A stretch of 64,000 nucleotides of DNA from Paenibacillus sp. 32352 (GCF_002042965.1 NZ_MZNT01000001.1:186001-250000); one strand, 5' to 3'; positions 52,292-63,154 are shown, counted from the first letter of the stretch. The notes: generated from the letters alone by a model not told the origin. Numbers and translations are program-made.

Positions 52292-54583
52292 TTAATTGCC
52301 CCAATCCTGTGTCAGCTGCTTCACAAGCCGTTTGGCCGTGCCGGAAGGCGTTTCAATGGTTTCATACACATTGATGCTCAGCTTATTATCGAACTCCTCG
52401 GTCTTAATATTGGAGAAGCTGATTTTTTGCTTTCCACTAACGAGCTTCTCTGTGCCTGTAAAGCTGGCAGAGGTGGAGCCCAGAATACGTCCTTGCCCGT
52501 CTACGAGGTCAAACTCCATTTTGGAGAAGTTCTGATCTACAATGACAGGGTCTTTACGGGTGATGTTAAGGTCCAGACTCAGCTGATATACATATCCGCT
52601 GTTGTACAAGGTTGCGATGCTGTAGGCGTCGAAGGAGACCTCGAACGGATAGAAGCTGATGACCTTGTCGTTCGATTCGCTTTGGACGGCTACCTGGAAC
52701 GAACCGATAGACAGCTTGTTAGGAGCGGCGGACTTCGGATCTATGACGTTCAAGGCAAGGCTTTGCCCGGTTACATCGGTCGGAATCATATAGGAGTAAC
52801 TGACGACATAGCTGGTGTTAGGCATAATCGTGGCGGCCGAGGAGGATTGCTTCACCCCGGAGAACGACTCTCCCCATTCATTCACCAGCTCGGTGCCGAT
52901 ATCCGGAATAGGCAGCGTTCCATTGCCTTTGTTCGTAATTTTATATTTGGCGATCGCTGTTTTATAGCCGTAATCCGTGTTCTCGTGCATGTGCAGCTCC
53001 ACAAGCGAAATTTCCAGGTTCTTGTCAATCAAGCCGTTCGGCGCCAGGCTGAGCGGAGTACCCATTTGATAAGGCTTCGCCTGCACCACTGCGCTGTTGG
53101 TCCGCTGAATCCCCTTCAGATCAATGATCATAACAGGGTAGCTGTTGACATTGACGGTGCTGACACTGCTTTTGCTGGAGCTGCTGTTACTGTTGCTGCT
53201 GCTGCTGGATGAATTCGCATTTGTTGATTCATTGGCTGCTCCTGACGTGCTTGAGCTGTTGGCTGTCGTGGAGCTTGTCGATGCTTTTGAACTGCTCGTA
53301 CTGGAATTGCCCGTTCCGTTATTTGAGCTTGAATTTGAACTGGAACCGGAGGAGGTACTGCCCGGCGATTCCATCAAAGCCAGCTTAACGGAGGCAGGAT
53401 CGATCCCGCCAGGCACCAGTACGGAAAAATTATAAGTAGCGGACTGGCCCGGAGCCAAAAATCCGGTGGTTACGGATTTATCCTGCACCGAAGCGGCCAA
53501 GGTCTCCGAATCAAGCAAATAGGTGGCTGACAATGCAGGCAGTGCAAGAACCTCGCTGCCGTCATTGCGCAGGGTCACGGTGCTTTGGACAAGGAAGCCG
53601 TCATTTTGTCTTGTAGACGTTGCTTGTTCGGCTTTGATTTTTAAGCCTTTGTCCGTACCATACAGCGAATAAGGCTGCTCAGTTCCAAGCGCTACGGTGG
53701 CAATTGTGCCGGTTAAAGGGACGCTGCCGGCCACTCGGTCCACGGAATCCTCCGTATAGAAGGCTTCCAGAGCATAGGAATTAGCATCGAAGGAAGCCGG
53801 CACCGGTGTACGGAGTCTCACCTTTGTCAGCTTATCCGGGATCAACGTGTCTTGTCCGCCGTTGACCAGGGAGGCGGTATAGGTTATAGAATCGCTGCCC
53901 TTCAGTCTGAATTGCAATCCGGATGGGAGCTGGAAGTTCGATGATCCTGCATTTCGGACATACAGGTCGGTGAACAAATATTGGACCCCGTTCTCCGTCA
54001 CCGGATAGCTTTGGCCAAGCCGCATGGCGACCAAGGCATCCTGGCTGTAAGAGGAGTCAACATCCTTCAACGAAATGAGCATCAGCTTGGCAGGATCGAG
54101 CTCGCTGGATACCGCGGAGGATACAGGAAGCTCGCCTATGGTACGGGTAAAGGTCGGAGAGCCCGAATCCCATGCGAACAGCTGAACCTTCAGATTTTGA
54201 GCGGTGGCGTTTTTTCCGAGCTGGGAAACGAAGCTGTATTGCTGCTCCTGACCCGGGCTAACGCGGGCATTCTGCTTGCTTGTCAGCTTGGCAGGGTAGC
54301 TGCTGCCTTGTTCGTCTATAATTTGAACGCCATAACCGTTAAAATCTACCGCACCCTCGCTGCCGTTGTGCATTTTGATAGAAAATTGCAGCGCGGACGA
54401 TTCAGATCCCGCAGTGAAGGTGGCGTTCTCCAATGTAAAGTAGGTATCGTTCGCAATAAACACTCCCGGTTTGCCGGCAGAAGCCAACGGGACGTTGGCC
54501 ATTAACGCGGTGCAAACGGCGAGCGTGCAAAGTAACGTTGTTTTTCTCGCTCTGAACGGCGGCTTCTTGGATTTGTCTTTCAA
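52292..54583 (-). CDS. Large secreted protein with Ser/Asn-rich linker
   Basis: A 763-residue protein. Start at TTG 54583 because GGGAGGAG lies 7 bases upstream. A signal peptide (hydrophobic at about 17-30, cleavage after ASA near residue 36) precedes several immunoglobulin-like beta domains (about 40-390), a roughly 75-residue low-complexity Ser/Asn/Thr/Gly linker (about 400-475) and further beta domains. It is the last gene behind a MacAB-like ABC exporter and presumably co-transcribed. The beta domains look like DUF4352-type or adhesion modules, but I cannot name a family. It may be the exporter's extracellular partner, its cargo, or a surface structural protein. Confidence 0.8.
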   Translation of the reverse strand: MKDKSKKPPFRARKTTLLCTLAVCTALMANVPLASAGKPGVFIANDTYFTLENATFTAGSESSALQFSIKMHNGSEGAVDFNGYGVQIIDEQGSSYPAKLTSKQNARVSPGQEQQYSFVSQLGKNATAQNLKVQLFAWDSGSPTFTRTIGELPVSSAVSSELDPAKLMLISLKDVDSSYSQDALVAMRLGQSYPVTENGVQYLFTDLYVRNAGSSNFQLPSGLQFRLKGSDSITYTASLVNGGQDTLIPDKLTKVRLRTPVPASFDANSYALEAFYTEDSVDRVAGSVPLTGTIATVALGTEQPYSLYGTDKGLKIKAEQATSTRQNDGFLVQSTVTLRNDGSEVLALPALSATYLLDSETLAASVQDKSVTTGFLAPGQSATYNFSVLVPGGIDPASVKLALMESPGSTSSGSSSNSSSNNGTGNSSTSSSKASTSSTTANSSSTSGAANESTNANSSSSSSNSNSSSSKSSVSTVNVNSYPVMIIDLKGIQRTNSAVVQAKPYQMGTPLSLAPNGLIDKNLEISLVELHMHENTDYGYKTAIAKYKITNKGNGTLPIPDIGTELVNEWGESFSGVKQSSSAATIMPNTSYVVSYSYMIPTDVTGQSLALNVIDPKSAAPNKLSIGSFQVAVQSESNDKVISFYPFEVSFDAYSIATLYNSGYVYQLSLDLNITRKDPVIVDQNFSKMEFDLVDGQGRILGSTSASFTGTEKLVSGKQKISFSNIKTEEFDNKLSINVYETIETPSGTAKRLVKQLTQDWGN

Positions 54584-54622
54584 CAGAATTCTCCTCCCAT
54601 GTTTCGTTATCTGTAGCACTAG

Positions 54623-55804
54623 TCAGTCGGTACGAAGGGCGTCGATCGGACGGAGCTTGGAAGCTTTGTTTGCCGGATATAGACCGAAGATCATGCCAAC
54701 GGCTACCGAGAACAAGAATGAGTACAGCCCGACCTCGAACGACAGCTGGGTCTCCTGTTTCGGGTTGAAATAAGGCCAGGCGAGCGAAAGTCCGCAGCCG
54801 AGCAGCAGTCCGATAATGCCGCCAAGGCCGCTGATGACCGTCGCTTCGATCAGAAATTGCATCAGAATATTGCGGCGTTTGGCTCCGATAGATTTGCGGA
54901 TGCCGATCTCCCGCGTCCGTTCGCTGACAGTGACGAGCATAATGTTCATAATCCCGATGCCGCCGACGAGCAGCGAAATGCAGGCTACGCTGATCAACTG
55001 ATTGTTCAAGGAGCTCGACGCAGCGACACGGGCTTTCATCAGCTCATCCTGGTTCATCACCTGGAATCCGGAGTCCGATTTGAATTTATACGTCAAATAC
55101 TGCGTAATCGTTGTTTGGGCCTGAGACAGCTGTTCTTTCGTAGGAGCCTCCAAATAGGTCGTACGGATGTTTCCAAGTTTGAAGGACCTTTGAGCGGTAA
55201 CCAGCGGGACGAAGACAGAATCGTCCAGCGATACGCCCCCGCCAATATTGGAGCCCTTTTCCTTAAGAACACCGGCAACGGTGAAGACGATACCGTCAAT
55301 GTTGATGTCTTCCCCGACCGGGTCCAGGTTCCCGAAATATTTTTGAGCTACCGTGGAGCCTAATACGGCTATTTGATTGCGGAAATCGAGATCTGCCGCA
55401 GCGATAAAACGTCCTGAGGCGACCTCGCCCTTCATAAGGCTTAAATAATTTTCATTCGTACCCACCACAGTGTATTTCTCCTGCGTGTGGTCGTATTTAA
55501 TATTGGAGCTTCCCTTGACGATCGTCGGGGCAATAGTCTGAATTTCGGGAAGCTGCTCCAGCTGCATCAGATCGTTATAATCCAGCTGGGTTGCGCGTCC
55601 GACGCCCATGACGTTAACGACGATCAGGTTCGTTCCGAGTGCTTCGTATTGCTTTTCAATGGCTGCTGAAGTCCCTTGTCCGATAGAGACGAGAGTTACG
55701 ACCGAGCTGACGCCGATAATAACCCCGAGCATGGTCAGCAGGGTACGCATCGGATTGTTCACGACGGTACGCATCGCCATATAAATAAGTTCGGGCAGCT
55801 TCAT
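54623..55804 (-). CDS. MacB-like ABC transporter permease (FtsX domain)
   Basis: A 393-residue permease with one N-terminal membrane helix (about 20-40), a MacB-type extracellular core (about 45-230) and a C-terminal FtsX domain of three helices (GGIGIMNIMLVTVSERTREIG marks its start). Such mechanotransmission-type ABC systems move peptides, toxins or lipoproteins across the envelope or power an extracellular process. It begins in a 4-base ATGA overlap with the ATPase gene. Confidence 0.94.
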   Translation of the reverse strand: MKLPELIYMAMRTVVNNPMRTLLTMLGVIIGVSSVVTLVSIGQGTSAAIEKQYEALGTNLIVVNVMGVGRATQLDYNDLMQLEQLPEIQTIAPTIVKGSSNIKYDHTQEKYTVVGTNENYLSLMKGEVASGRFIAAADLDFRNQIAVLGSTVAQKYFGNLDPVGEDINIDGIVFTVAGVLKEKGSNIGGGVSLDDSVFVPLVTAQRSFKLGNIRTTYLEAPTKEQLSQAQTTITQYLTYKFKSDSGFQVMNQDELMKARVAASSSLNNQLISVACISLLVGGIGIMNIMLVTVSERTREIGIRKSIGAKRRNILMQFLIEATVISGLGGIIGLLLGCGLSLAWPYFNPKQETQLSFEVGLYSFLFSVAVGMIFGLYPANKASKLRPIDALRTD

Positions 55805-56538
55805 CTCATCACCTCTACTGCGTGCTTGACTTCAGCAGGCTGCGAGGGAAGAGGACGAAGCCGTTCGTCCCGGACAATCTCTCCGTCACGGATAGAGATT
55901 ACCCGTCTTGCGTTCTCGGCTATATGATTATCATGGGTAATCAGTACGATGGTATTGCCTTGATCGTTCAGCCTGATCATCAGCTCCAGCACTTCGTTGC
56001 CGGTCTTTGAATCCAAGGCCCCGGTCGGTTCGTCCGCCAGCAGTAGCGAGGGGGAGATGGATAAGGCTCGTGCGATCGCAACACGCTGCTGCTGACCGCC
56101 CGAGAGCTCGCTCGGCTTGTGGTGGCCGCGGGTGCCCATGCCGAGCAGCTCCAGCATTGCCTGCGCCTTTTCCCGCCGGACTTTTTTGCTGACTCCTGCA
56201 TAGATCATGGGCAGCTCAACATTCTCAATGGCGTTCAACTTGGGCAGCAGATTAAACTGCTGAAAGATAAAGCCGATCTTTTTATTGCGAAACTCGGCCA
56301 ATTGATTGTCGCTCATCTTCTCCGTGGCTACGCCGTCCAGCTTGTAGGAGCCGGAGGTAGGAACGTCCAGCAGGCCGATCGTGTTCATGAGCGTGGATTT
56401 ACCCGATCCGCTGGGACCGACAATGGCCACAAAATCACCCGTTGTGACCGTCATTGATACACCTTTGAGGATTTGCAGCTTCTCTGCACCTCGCTCGTAT
56501 GATTTCGTGATGTCTTTCAATGCAATGATAGCTTCCAT
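55801..56538 (-). CDS. MacB-like ABC transporter ATPase
   Basis: A 245-residue ATPase: Walker A GPSGSGKST, Q-loop FIFQQFNLLP, signature LSGGQQQR, Walker B LLLADEPTGALD, and the H-loop THD. It is a LolD/MacB-type subunit matching the following permease. GGAGGAT precedes the ATG. It lies 28 bases behind the adaptor gene in one operon. Confidence 0.96.
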   Translation of the reverse strand: MEAIIALKDITKSYERGAEKLQILKGVSMTVTTGDFVAIVGPSGSGKSTLMNTIGLLDVPTSGSYKLDGVATEKMSDNQLAEFRNKKIGFIFQQFNLLPKLNAIENVELPMIYAGVSKKVRREKAQAMLELLGMGTRGHHKPSELSGGQQQRVAIARALSISPSLLLADEPTGALDSKTGNEVLELMIRLNDQGNTIVLITHDNHIAENARRVISIRDGEIVRDERLRPLPSQPAEVKHAVEVMR

Positions 56539-56566
56539 AGGGAGATCCTCCTTTCCATGCTATTGC

Positions 56567-58267
56567 TTAACGGCCGCCGCCACCGCCGCCGCTATTCCCG
56601 CCGGTTCCTCCTCTTTGGATAAACTGCACACCGCCTGCGCCGCCGGCACCACCTGCACCGCCTGCGCCTCCGCCTTGCTGGAACTGCTGACGAATTTTAT
56701 CGATATCGGCTTGCGTCGCCGTATTGTTTTTCTTGGTAACCGGAATCACAACCTTGTCGCCTTCCTTCAACCCGTCGGTAACTTCGATATACAGCTTGTT
56801 GCGGATACCGATCTTGATCTCATGCTTCTCTTCCTTCGTTCCGTCCGCATTCATCAGCGTTACGTAACGTTTGCCCTGCTGTTGTTGAAGGGCCTCGATT
56901 GGAAGCAGCAAAATATCTTTCTTGTCCTGCGTAATGATCTCGGCAGTGGCCGTCATTCCGTTACGCAGCTGCCCGTCATTCTTGACGGAGATGCCGACAT
57001 CGAAGAAGGTCACGCCGTTTGTGGTCGTACCGACCGTAGAGACCTGATTGACTTCGCCTTCATAGATTTTGTTTGAAATCGAGTCCACCTTCACCGTCGC
57101 TTTCATGCCGACCTTCACATTAGGCAGATCGAGCTCGTCGACTTGTACGGGAAGCTGCATATAATCGAGGTTGGCTACGGCGCCAAGCTGCGTATTCGCC
57201 TCAATGGTCGAGCCTGCAGGGTAGCTCGCAAGCACGTTGGTCTTTTTGTTGGCGAAGTCCGTGGAGAAGATGCCGTCAAACGGAGCGGTAACCGTTAATT
57301 GGTCCAGCTTGTCCTGATAGTTTTTGATGGTAATCTTCTGTCTCTCAATCGCCGCCTGCTTGTTCAAAATATCGTTTTGCAGCGTGTCGTTCGTAATGGA
57401 AACGATAAGGTCCCCTTTATTGACGTAATTGCCGGTTTTGATATTGACGTTGTTCACAATACCGCTGGCAGCGGAGAGGACGCTTTCCACCTTCACAAAA
57501 TCCAGGGTGCCTTTATCGGTGGATTGAGCTGTTCTGCCGCCTAGTACAGCGCTTCCTTTGACCTTCATGCCTGCGCCGAGGGTGCCGTCATTTTTCACGG
57601 ATATTTCCACATCGAGCAACTTGCTGCCGTTTGCATCGCCTTTCGGCTGTTGTCCTACGGATTCGACGACGGCGGTTTTGGTCAAGTTGAAGCCGTCAAT
57701 GGTCAGGTCTATGGTGTCGCCCTTCTTGAGCTGAACCGCATCCTCCAGCAGGAACGGGAGCTTGGTCGTCATCGACGAAATATCCGATATCGTTCCGATA
57801 CGGCCGTTCTTGCTCACATTGGAGCCGACATCCAGATTGGAGGTTAATGTCAGCGTGCCGCTGATCGGGGCGTAGATATTCAGGCTGTTCTGCTGAGTTC
57901 TCAAATCTTCGAGGTCCTTCTCCTGCTGCTGCAGATTGACTTGAGCTTCCTGCAGATTCGCTTCCAGACTCAAGTCGGAGATAACGAACAGGACATCTCC
58001 CTTTTTGACCTGCTGATTGCGGGTCAAATTCATCGTTTTGATCGTTCCTTCTACAGGAGCAATAATATTTTGGACATCACGCGCTTCAAATTGAGAAGTA
58101 CCTGATACGGAGGACGTAATGGCGCCCTTCTTAATCTCCGCTACCTTTTCCTGTGCGCTGGCAGCCGGTTTTTTGGTGTTATTGGACAAATAGTAATATG
58201 TACCGCCACCGCAAAGAGCCAGCCCGATGACGACGGCTATCCATTTTTTACTGCGCAGTAATCCCAT
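56567..58267 (-). CDS. Membrane fusion protein (MacA/YknX-like adaptor), extended, Gly-rich tail
   Basis: A 566-residue adaptor with an N-terminal membrane anchor (about 9-26). Two lipoyl-like half motifs and hairpin segments occur in tandem: IIAPVEGTIKTM...QVKKGDVLFVI with a first coiled coil (about 100-130), and SAASGIVNNV...YVNKGDLIVSI with a second (about 295-330). Then come beta-barrel domains, a QQQQGKRYVTL segment and a tail very rich in Gly (about 530-566). Typical MacA-like adaptors have about 370-400 residues and one such module. AAAGGAG precedes ATG 58267. It leads the exporter operon. Confidence 0.92.
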   Translation of the reverse strand: MGLLRSKKWIAVVIGLALCGGGTYYYLSNNTKKPAASAQEKVAEIKKGAITSSVSGTSQFEARDVQNIIAPVEGTIKTMNLTRNQQVKKGDVLFVISDLSLEANLQEAQVNLQQQEKDLEDLRTQQNSLNIYAPISGTLTLTSNLDVGSNVSKNGRIGTISDISSMTTKLPFLLEDAVQLKKGDTIDLTIDGFNLTKTAVVESVGQQPKGDANGSKLLDVEISVKNDGTLGAGMKVKGSAVLGGRTAQSTDKGTLDFVKVESVLSAASGIVNNVNIKTGNYVNKGDLIVSITNDTLQNDILNKQAAIERQKITIKNYQDKLDQLTVTAPFDGIFSTDFANKKTNVLASYPAGSTIEANTQLGAVANLDYMQLPVQVDELDLPNVKVGMKATVKVDSISNKIYEGEVNQVSTVGTTTNGVTFFDVGISVKNDGQLRNGMTATAEIITQDKKDILLLPIEALQQQQGKRYVTLMNADGTKEEKHEIKIGIRNKLYIEVTDGLKEGDKVVIPVTKKNNTATQADIDKIRQQFQQGGGAGGAGGAGGAGGVQFIQRGGTGGNSGGGGGGR

Positions 58268-58420
58268 TCTTGCTTCTCCTTTCCGACATTTCAGCTTTTC
58301 TACCTTGCTGCTTTTTAACTTTATCAACGGTTTGTGAAAAAAATGTGAATTTAAACTTAAGGGGAGATTAATGCACGGAAAAAACCGGTCGATTGAAGGA
58401 AGCTTGCCGAAAAAGAGTGC

Positions 58421-58454
58421 GAAAAAAGCCGAAATCCTGTCGAAGGATTCCGGC
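58421..58454 (-). terminator. Rho-independent terminator of mtnK-mtnA
   Basis: On the minus strand AGCCGGAATCCT pairs with AGGATTTCGGCT (one mismatch) around a 5-base loop and runs into six T residues, 24 bases beyond the mtnA stop. Confidence 0.88.
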
Positions 58455-58478
58455 TCTGGTTTAGGGTTAGCTGGAGGA

Positions 58479-59555
<1,077 letters not shown>

Positions 59556-59588
59556 GTAGTTATCTCCTTTGGTATAGCTAGACTCGTA

Positions 59589-60794
59589 TTATTGTACGGC
59601 CTTCCACGCGATATCGATCAATTCGTCGATGGATTGGGCTTTGCGGTGATGCTTGATCAGCGCAGTCCCGATCAGCAGCGCGATGCGCTGAGCGCGTTCT
59701 TTGGCTGCCGCATCCTCCAGCTTGTTAATATCCGCCACTTGAGCCAATCCATGAACCCGGCGAACCGTCTTGCTTCCCGTATAGCCGATAGCATCCTGCA
59801 GAAGCTGCTGCATGTACCAGTCCTGGTAGCCCGGAGTTTTGAATATGCGATCGACGCCGTGCTCATTCCACAGCCTGCGGAATTCTTGCTCGAATACAGT
59901 CCAGCTTTCCTTGATGGTATCCGTCAAATAGGTGCGGTAATCCTTGCGCGACGCTTCGTCCTTGCTCCAGCCCTCTTGAGCGGCGAAGTTCAGCAGCAGG
60001 TTCGCGAACACGGCTCCGATATCGAAGCCCATCGGCCCGTAATAGGCAAATTCAGGATCGATAACCTTCGTGGAGTCCGGCTTGATAAAAATACTGCCGG
60101 TATGCAAGTCGCCGTGCAGCAGCGCCTGGGCTTTGGTCAAAAACCCATTGCGCAAAATCGCCACCTCCAGATGCAGCTCCTGGTCGTTCCAGATCGCTTC
60201 TACGGCGTCTTGAATGGCAGGGGGCACATCGTTCGTATCGGCATTCCGGTACGGGTCGTCGAAGATCAGATCCTCGGTAATTTTGCACAAATCCGGATTA
60301 ATAAACTGCTGAACACGCAATTTCTTGTCCTGCTGGTTCATTCCGAGATCGGAAGTGTAAAACAACGTGTGGGCCAAAAAACGGCCGATATGACCGGCGA
60401 ACAGCGGATAGCGGTTGCCTTCGATCAGCCCTCTGCGCATAATGACATGATCGCTCAGATCCTCCATCACCGTCAAAGCCAGGTCCTTATCGTATACAAA
60501 CACATGAGGGACGAGATCCGGGCAGAGCGACTCCTGGATCATCAACGCTTCGCTCTCAATTCTTGCGCGGTCCAGAGAGAGAGGCCAGGATTCCCCAACG
60601 ACTTTGGCATAAGGGAGGGCCTGCTTCAAAATGATACTTTTGCCGGTGGACGGCTCCGTAATGTGGAACACGAGATTAAGATTGCCGTCGCCGATCTCTT
60701 TGCTCGTTAGTTCGCTGCCTGCAGTGAACAGGTTGGGAATACCTCTTGCGTATTCCACCGCTTCGGCTTCCGTTAACGCGTGATATGAAGTCAT
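59589..60794 (-). CDS. mtnK: Methylthioribose kinase
   Basis: A 401-residue APH-fold kinase with GDGNLNLVFHI near the N-terminus, LKQALPYAKVVGESWPL, the catalytic LLHGDLHTGSIF and VIDPEFAYYGPMGFDIG. It phosphorylates methylthioribose, the first committed step of the MTR branch. ATG 60794 matches the family start; AAGGAGG lies 12 bases upstream, slightly far. The leader contains GTTTTGC-TCTT-GCAAAAC upstream of the Shine-Dalgarno sequence but no S-box (SAM-I) signature. Confidence 0.97.
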   Translation of the reverse strand: MTSYHALTEAEAVEYARGIPNLFTAGSELTSKEIGDGNLNLVFHITEPSTGKSIILKQALPYAKVVGESWPLSLDRARIESEALMIQESLCPDLVPHVFVYDKDLALTVMEDLSDHVIMRRGLIEGNRYPLFAGHIGRFLAHTLFYTSDLGMNQQDKKLRVQQFINPDLCKITEDLIFDDPYRNADTNDVPPAIQDAVEAIWNDQELHLEVAILRNGFLTKAQALLHGDLHTGSIFIKPDSTKVIDPEFAYYGPMGFDIGAVFANLLLNFAAQEGWSKDEASRKDYRTYLTDTIKESWTVFEQEFRRLWNEHGVDRIFKTPGYQDWYMQQLLQDAIGYTGSKTVRRVHGLAQVADINKLEDAAAKERAQRIALLIGTALIKHHRKAQSIDELIDIAWKAVQ

Positions 60795-61151
60795 GGGTGT
60801 ATGATGCCTCCTTAAGGTTTTATTAAAGTTTTGCAAGAGCAAAACCGGCTTCAAATGCATGCATGAAATTGCGGTGCAAACTGGCTTTGTCAGCATCGCT
60901 TCCTTTGGGTAAAGCGGAAATGAGGCTTGCTGTAGTCCGTAAAACTATCATCCCATAGTATAGCAAATTGTGCGGGGTTGGAATAGACTCTCTCATGTTA
61001 ATTCCTTATATATAAATCGGAATAATCTGTATTTTCCTCGAGACGGCTTTTTTACAAAAAATTCATGCTCCGATAATATCCCCATAATGCACGATTTTTA
61101 CAATAGTATCAGATCAATAACGACGGCATGACTAGGAGGTATGGCTCCCTT
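60795..61151. promoter_or_regulatory. Divergent intergenic region mtnK / small membrane protein
   Basis: No further gene seen. On the minus strand TATACT (60957-60962) is a good -10 for mtnK, with a poor -35. A hairpin GTTTTGC/GCAAAAC (60828-60845) stands between it and the mtnK Shine-Dalgarno sequence. The segment 60880-60940 shows no riboswitch consensus that I recognise. Confidence 0.45.
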
Positions 61152-61325
61152 ATGAATATTCTGCTTCGAATTCTTTGCGGCGCTGCTGCGCTAAGTATCG
61201 TATTGGCCCTCGGAATGTACGCGGACGAAGACCAGCCTGTGGCCGCAAATCCCATGAAAGCGAATCAACAGCAATACGATAGAATTCATGAAGCCTCCAA
61301 ATTTTATGTGAACTCCGGCCGCTAA
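61152..61325 (+). CDS. Small hypothetical protein with N-terminal hydrophobic segment
   Basis: A 57-residue protein with a membrane or signal segment (about 3-22, LLRILCGAAALSIVLALGMYA) followed by a short charged tail (HEASKFYVNSGR). AGGAGGT is 11 bases before ATG 61152; an in-frame ATG at 61128 has no site. A strong terminator follows. Family not recognised. Confidence 0.65.
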   Translation: MNILLRILCGAAALSIVLALGMYADEDQPVAANPMKANQQQYDRIHEASKFYVNSGR

Positions 61326-61352
61326 ACAAACAATTTAATAGGTTTATGGGTG

Positions 61353-61383
61353 AGCATTCTGCTAGAGCAGGGTGCTTTTTTTA
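61353..61383 (+). terminator. Rho-independent terminator
   Basis: AGCATTCTGC (61353-61362) pairs with GCAGGGTGCT (61367-61376), TAGA loop, then seven T residues. Confidence 0.9.
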
Positions 61384-61503
61384 TTCCAATTCTCCTTACA
61401 GTACCTGAATCGGCATCGAAGCCAATGCAGTGTCCAAAGGTATAAAAAAATGATATGATAAAAAATGGAAAATAAACCATATAAAGAAACGAGGTGGAGA
61501 GGA

Positions 61504-63141
61504 TTGAATCGAAAGCAAGTTGGTAGTTTTCTGCTAGGCATTGCACTGACTATGGCCTTTGCCGGAGCGGGCAATGCGGAAAGCGTGGAGTCCAAATTGC
61601 CGTTGCGAACTAAGGAAGAGATCATGGGAAGATGGAAAATGTATAGTCCGGACAATTATAAAGGTCCCCTGTTTAATGAAACGCCAAAAATAAGAGAGGT
61701 TTACGAGCCTGGTAAAGTCAACGAGCGATATTTAGAGGGCGGTGTGGCTAGAGCCAACTTTTACCGGTATATTAGCGGCCTTCCGGATAATTTGAAGCTT
61801 TCGCGGGATATATCCGATCGCATCCAATATGGTTCTGTCGTTACTTCAGCCGTTTACGGCAATCTGAATCATGTCGTGGCTAGGCCGGCGGATATGAACG
61901 ATGAATTTTTCGAACGGGCCTCGATTGCGCTTGAGCAGAGCAGCATCGTCACGTTAAAAGAAGCTTCTCCTAATCTGCTGGCAGCCTCGGTAGATCTGTA
62001 TATGGACAGCAGCAGGGATGGAACCAGCATCAATCGCTACGGAGACCATCTGGATTTGTTGAAGCCTTATCTGAAGGAGGTCGGCTTTGGTCTTACGCCA
62101 AGCACTCAGAACGAACATACCTATTACTCCACAATGAGCTTTGCGGAAGAGGTGAATCCGGTCCCTCTAGATTATTCTTTTATTGCTTATCCTGCCCAAG
62201 GGAATTTCCCTGCGGATGTTTTCAAGCCTAACAACAAATGGACTATCTTGCTGAATTCTTCTCAATTTATTCATGATTCCAAAGACATTACCGTGCAGCT
62301 TACGCGGCAGTCCGACCAGCGGACATGGAGCTCCAAGAACGAATGGAATCATCATCATTTGAGCACAGGCATTTTCAAAGACTTCAGTCAAATTGATTTT
62401 ACTCCGGAGGATTTGGACAGCATCCGTGATAATGACGTGTTTACGGTCAAAGTAACCGGTCTAAAAAGCAGCGCAGGCTTTGAAACGGAAATTAGCTACA
62501 ACGTAAACTTTTTTTACATAAACAAGCCGGCATCAGAACAAAAAAACGAAAATACAAGCACCCCTGCAATTTCTAATCCTACTAACAGTTCCACATCGGG
62601 AGAGAATAGCACAGCCATACCAAAAGGAAACGGGCAGGATGTCGCTGCAGCGGATATCCAATTCCCCGACATAGCAGGTCATTGGTCAGAGTCTACGGTA
62701 AAGTGGGGCATAGCGAAAGGGATTGTCGACGGTTACGCAGACGGGAAGTTCCAGCCAGATCGTCAGGTTAGCGAGGAAGAGTTCTTGAGTATGCTGCTTA
62801 AGGCCTTCGAACACAAAACGGATTCCAATTCAGGAGCGGGATGGTCGGACAGCCTGTACACCTTTGCTGTGGAGCACAAATATCCCGTGAAGGGGGCGGA
62901 GAACCGGGCGGCAAGGAGCCAAATGATCACAAGAGAATCTATGGCGGAAATTGTTGCGGCATCCGATGGGGAGCCGTTGCTTAAGGATGAAGCGATCGGT
63001 TACTTGCTCTCGAAATCCTACGCGGAAGGAAGAACCGATAACGGTGCTGCGGGATTCGCAGGACAGGAAGGGCTGACCCGTTCAGAAGCTTTGCAGATCA
63101 TACGCAATGTGCAGGAGCATGGAATAAAGTCTTTACAATAA
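61504..63141 (+). CDS. S-layer homology (SLH) domain surface protein with CAP-like domain
   Basis: A 545-residue exported protein. TTG 61504 is preferred: GAGGTGG lies 6 bases upstream and it gives a normal signal peptide (NRKQ..., cleavage after GNA at about 25). ATG 61465 directly abuts a TATGAT sequence that may be the -10. Residues about 60-260 resemble a CAP/SCP domain (ARANFYRYISGL; YGDHLDLLKPYLKEVGFG), a Thr/Ser/Asn linker follows (about 355-385), then SLH modules (FPDIAGHWSESTVKWGIAKGIVDGYADGKFQPDRQVSEEEF) that bind cell-wall polymer. Only one SLH module is canonical; the others are degenerate. Confidence 0.82.
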   Translation: MNRKQVGSFLLGIALTMAFAGAGNAESVESKLPLRTKEEIMGRWKMYSPDNYKGPLFNETPKIREVYEPGKVNERYLEGGVARANFYRYISGLPDNLKLSRDISDRIQYGSVVTSAVYGNLNHVVARPADMNDEFFERASIALEQSSIVTLKEASPNLLAASVDLYMDSSRDGTSINRYGDHLDLLKPYLKEVGFGLTPSTQNEHTYYSTMSFAEEVNPVPLDYSFIAYPAQGNFPADVFKPNNKWTILLNSSQFIHDSKDITVQLTRQSDQRTWSSKNEWNHHHLSTGIFKDFSQIDFTPEDLDSIRDNDVFTVKVTGLKSSAGFETEISYNVNFFYINKPASEQKNENTSTPAISNPTNSSTSGENSTAIPKGNGQDVAAADIQFPDIAGHWSESTVKWGIAKGIVDGYADGKFQPDRQVSEEEFLSMLLKAFEHKTDSNSGAGWSDSLYTFAVEHKYPVKGAENRAARSQMITRESMAEIVAASDGEPLLKDEAIGYLLSKSYAEGRTDNGAAGFAGQEGLTRSEALQIIRNVQEHGIKSLQ

Positions 63142-63154
63142 TAAAATATAGAAC

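Noticed and set aside
60795..61020. SAM-I (S-box) riboswitch upstream of mtnK
   Set aside because: The conserved AGAG...GGAGGGA and GATGAAGCCCGGCAACC-type core is not present on the minus strand here.
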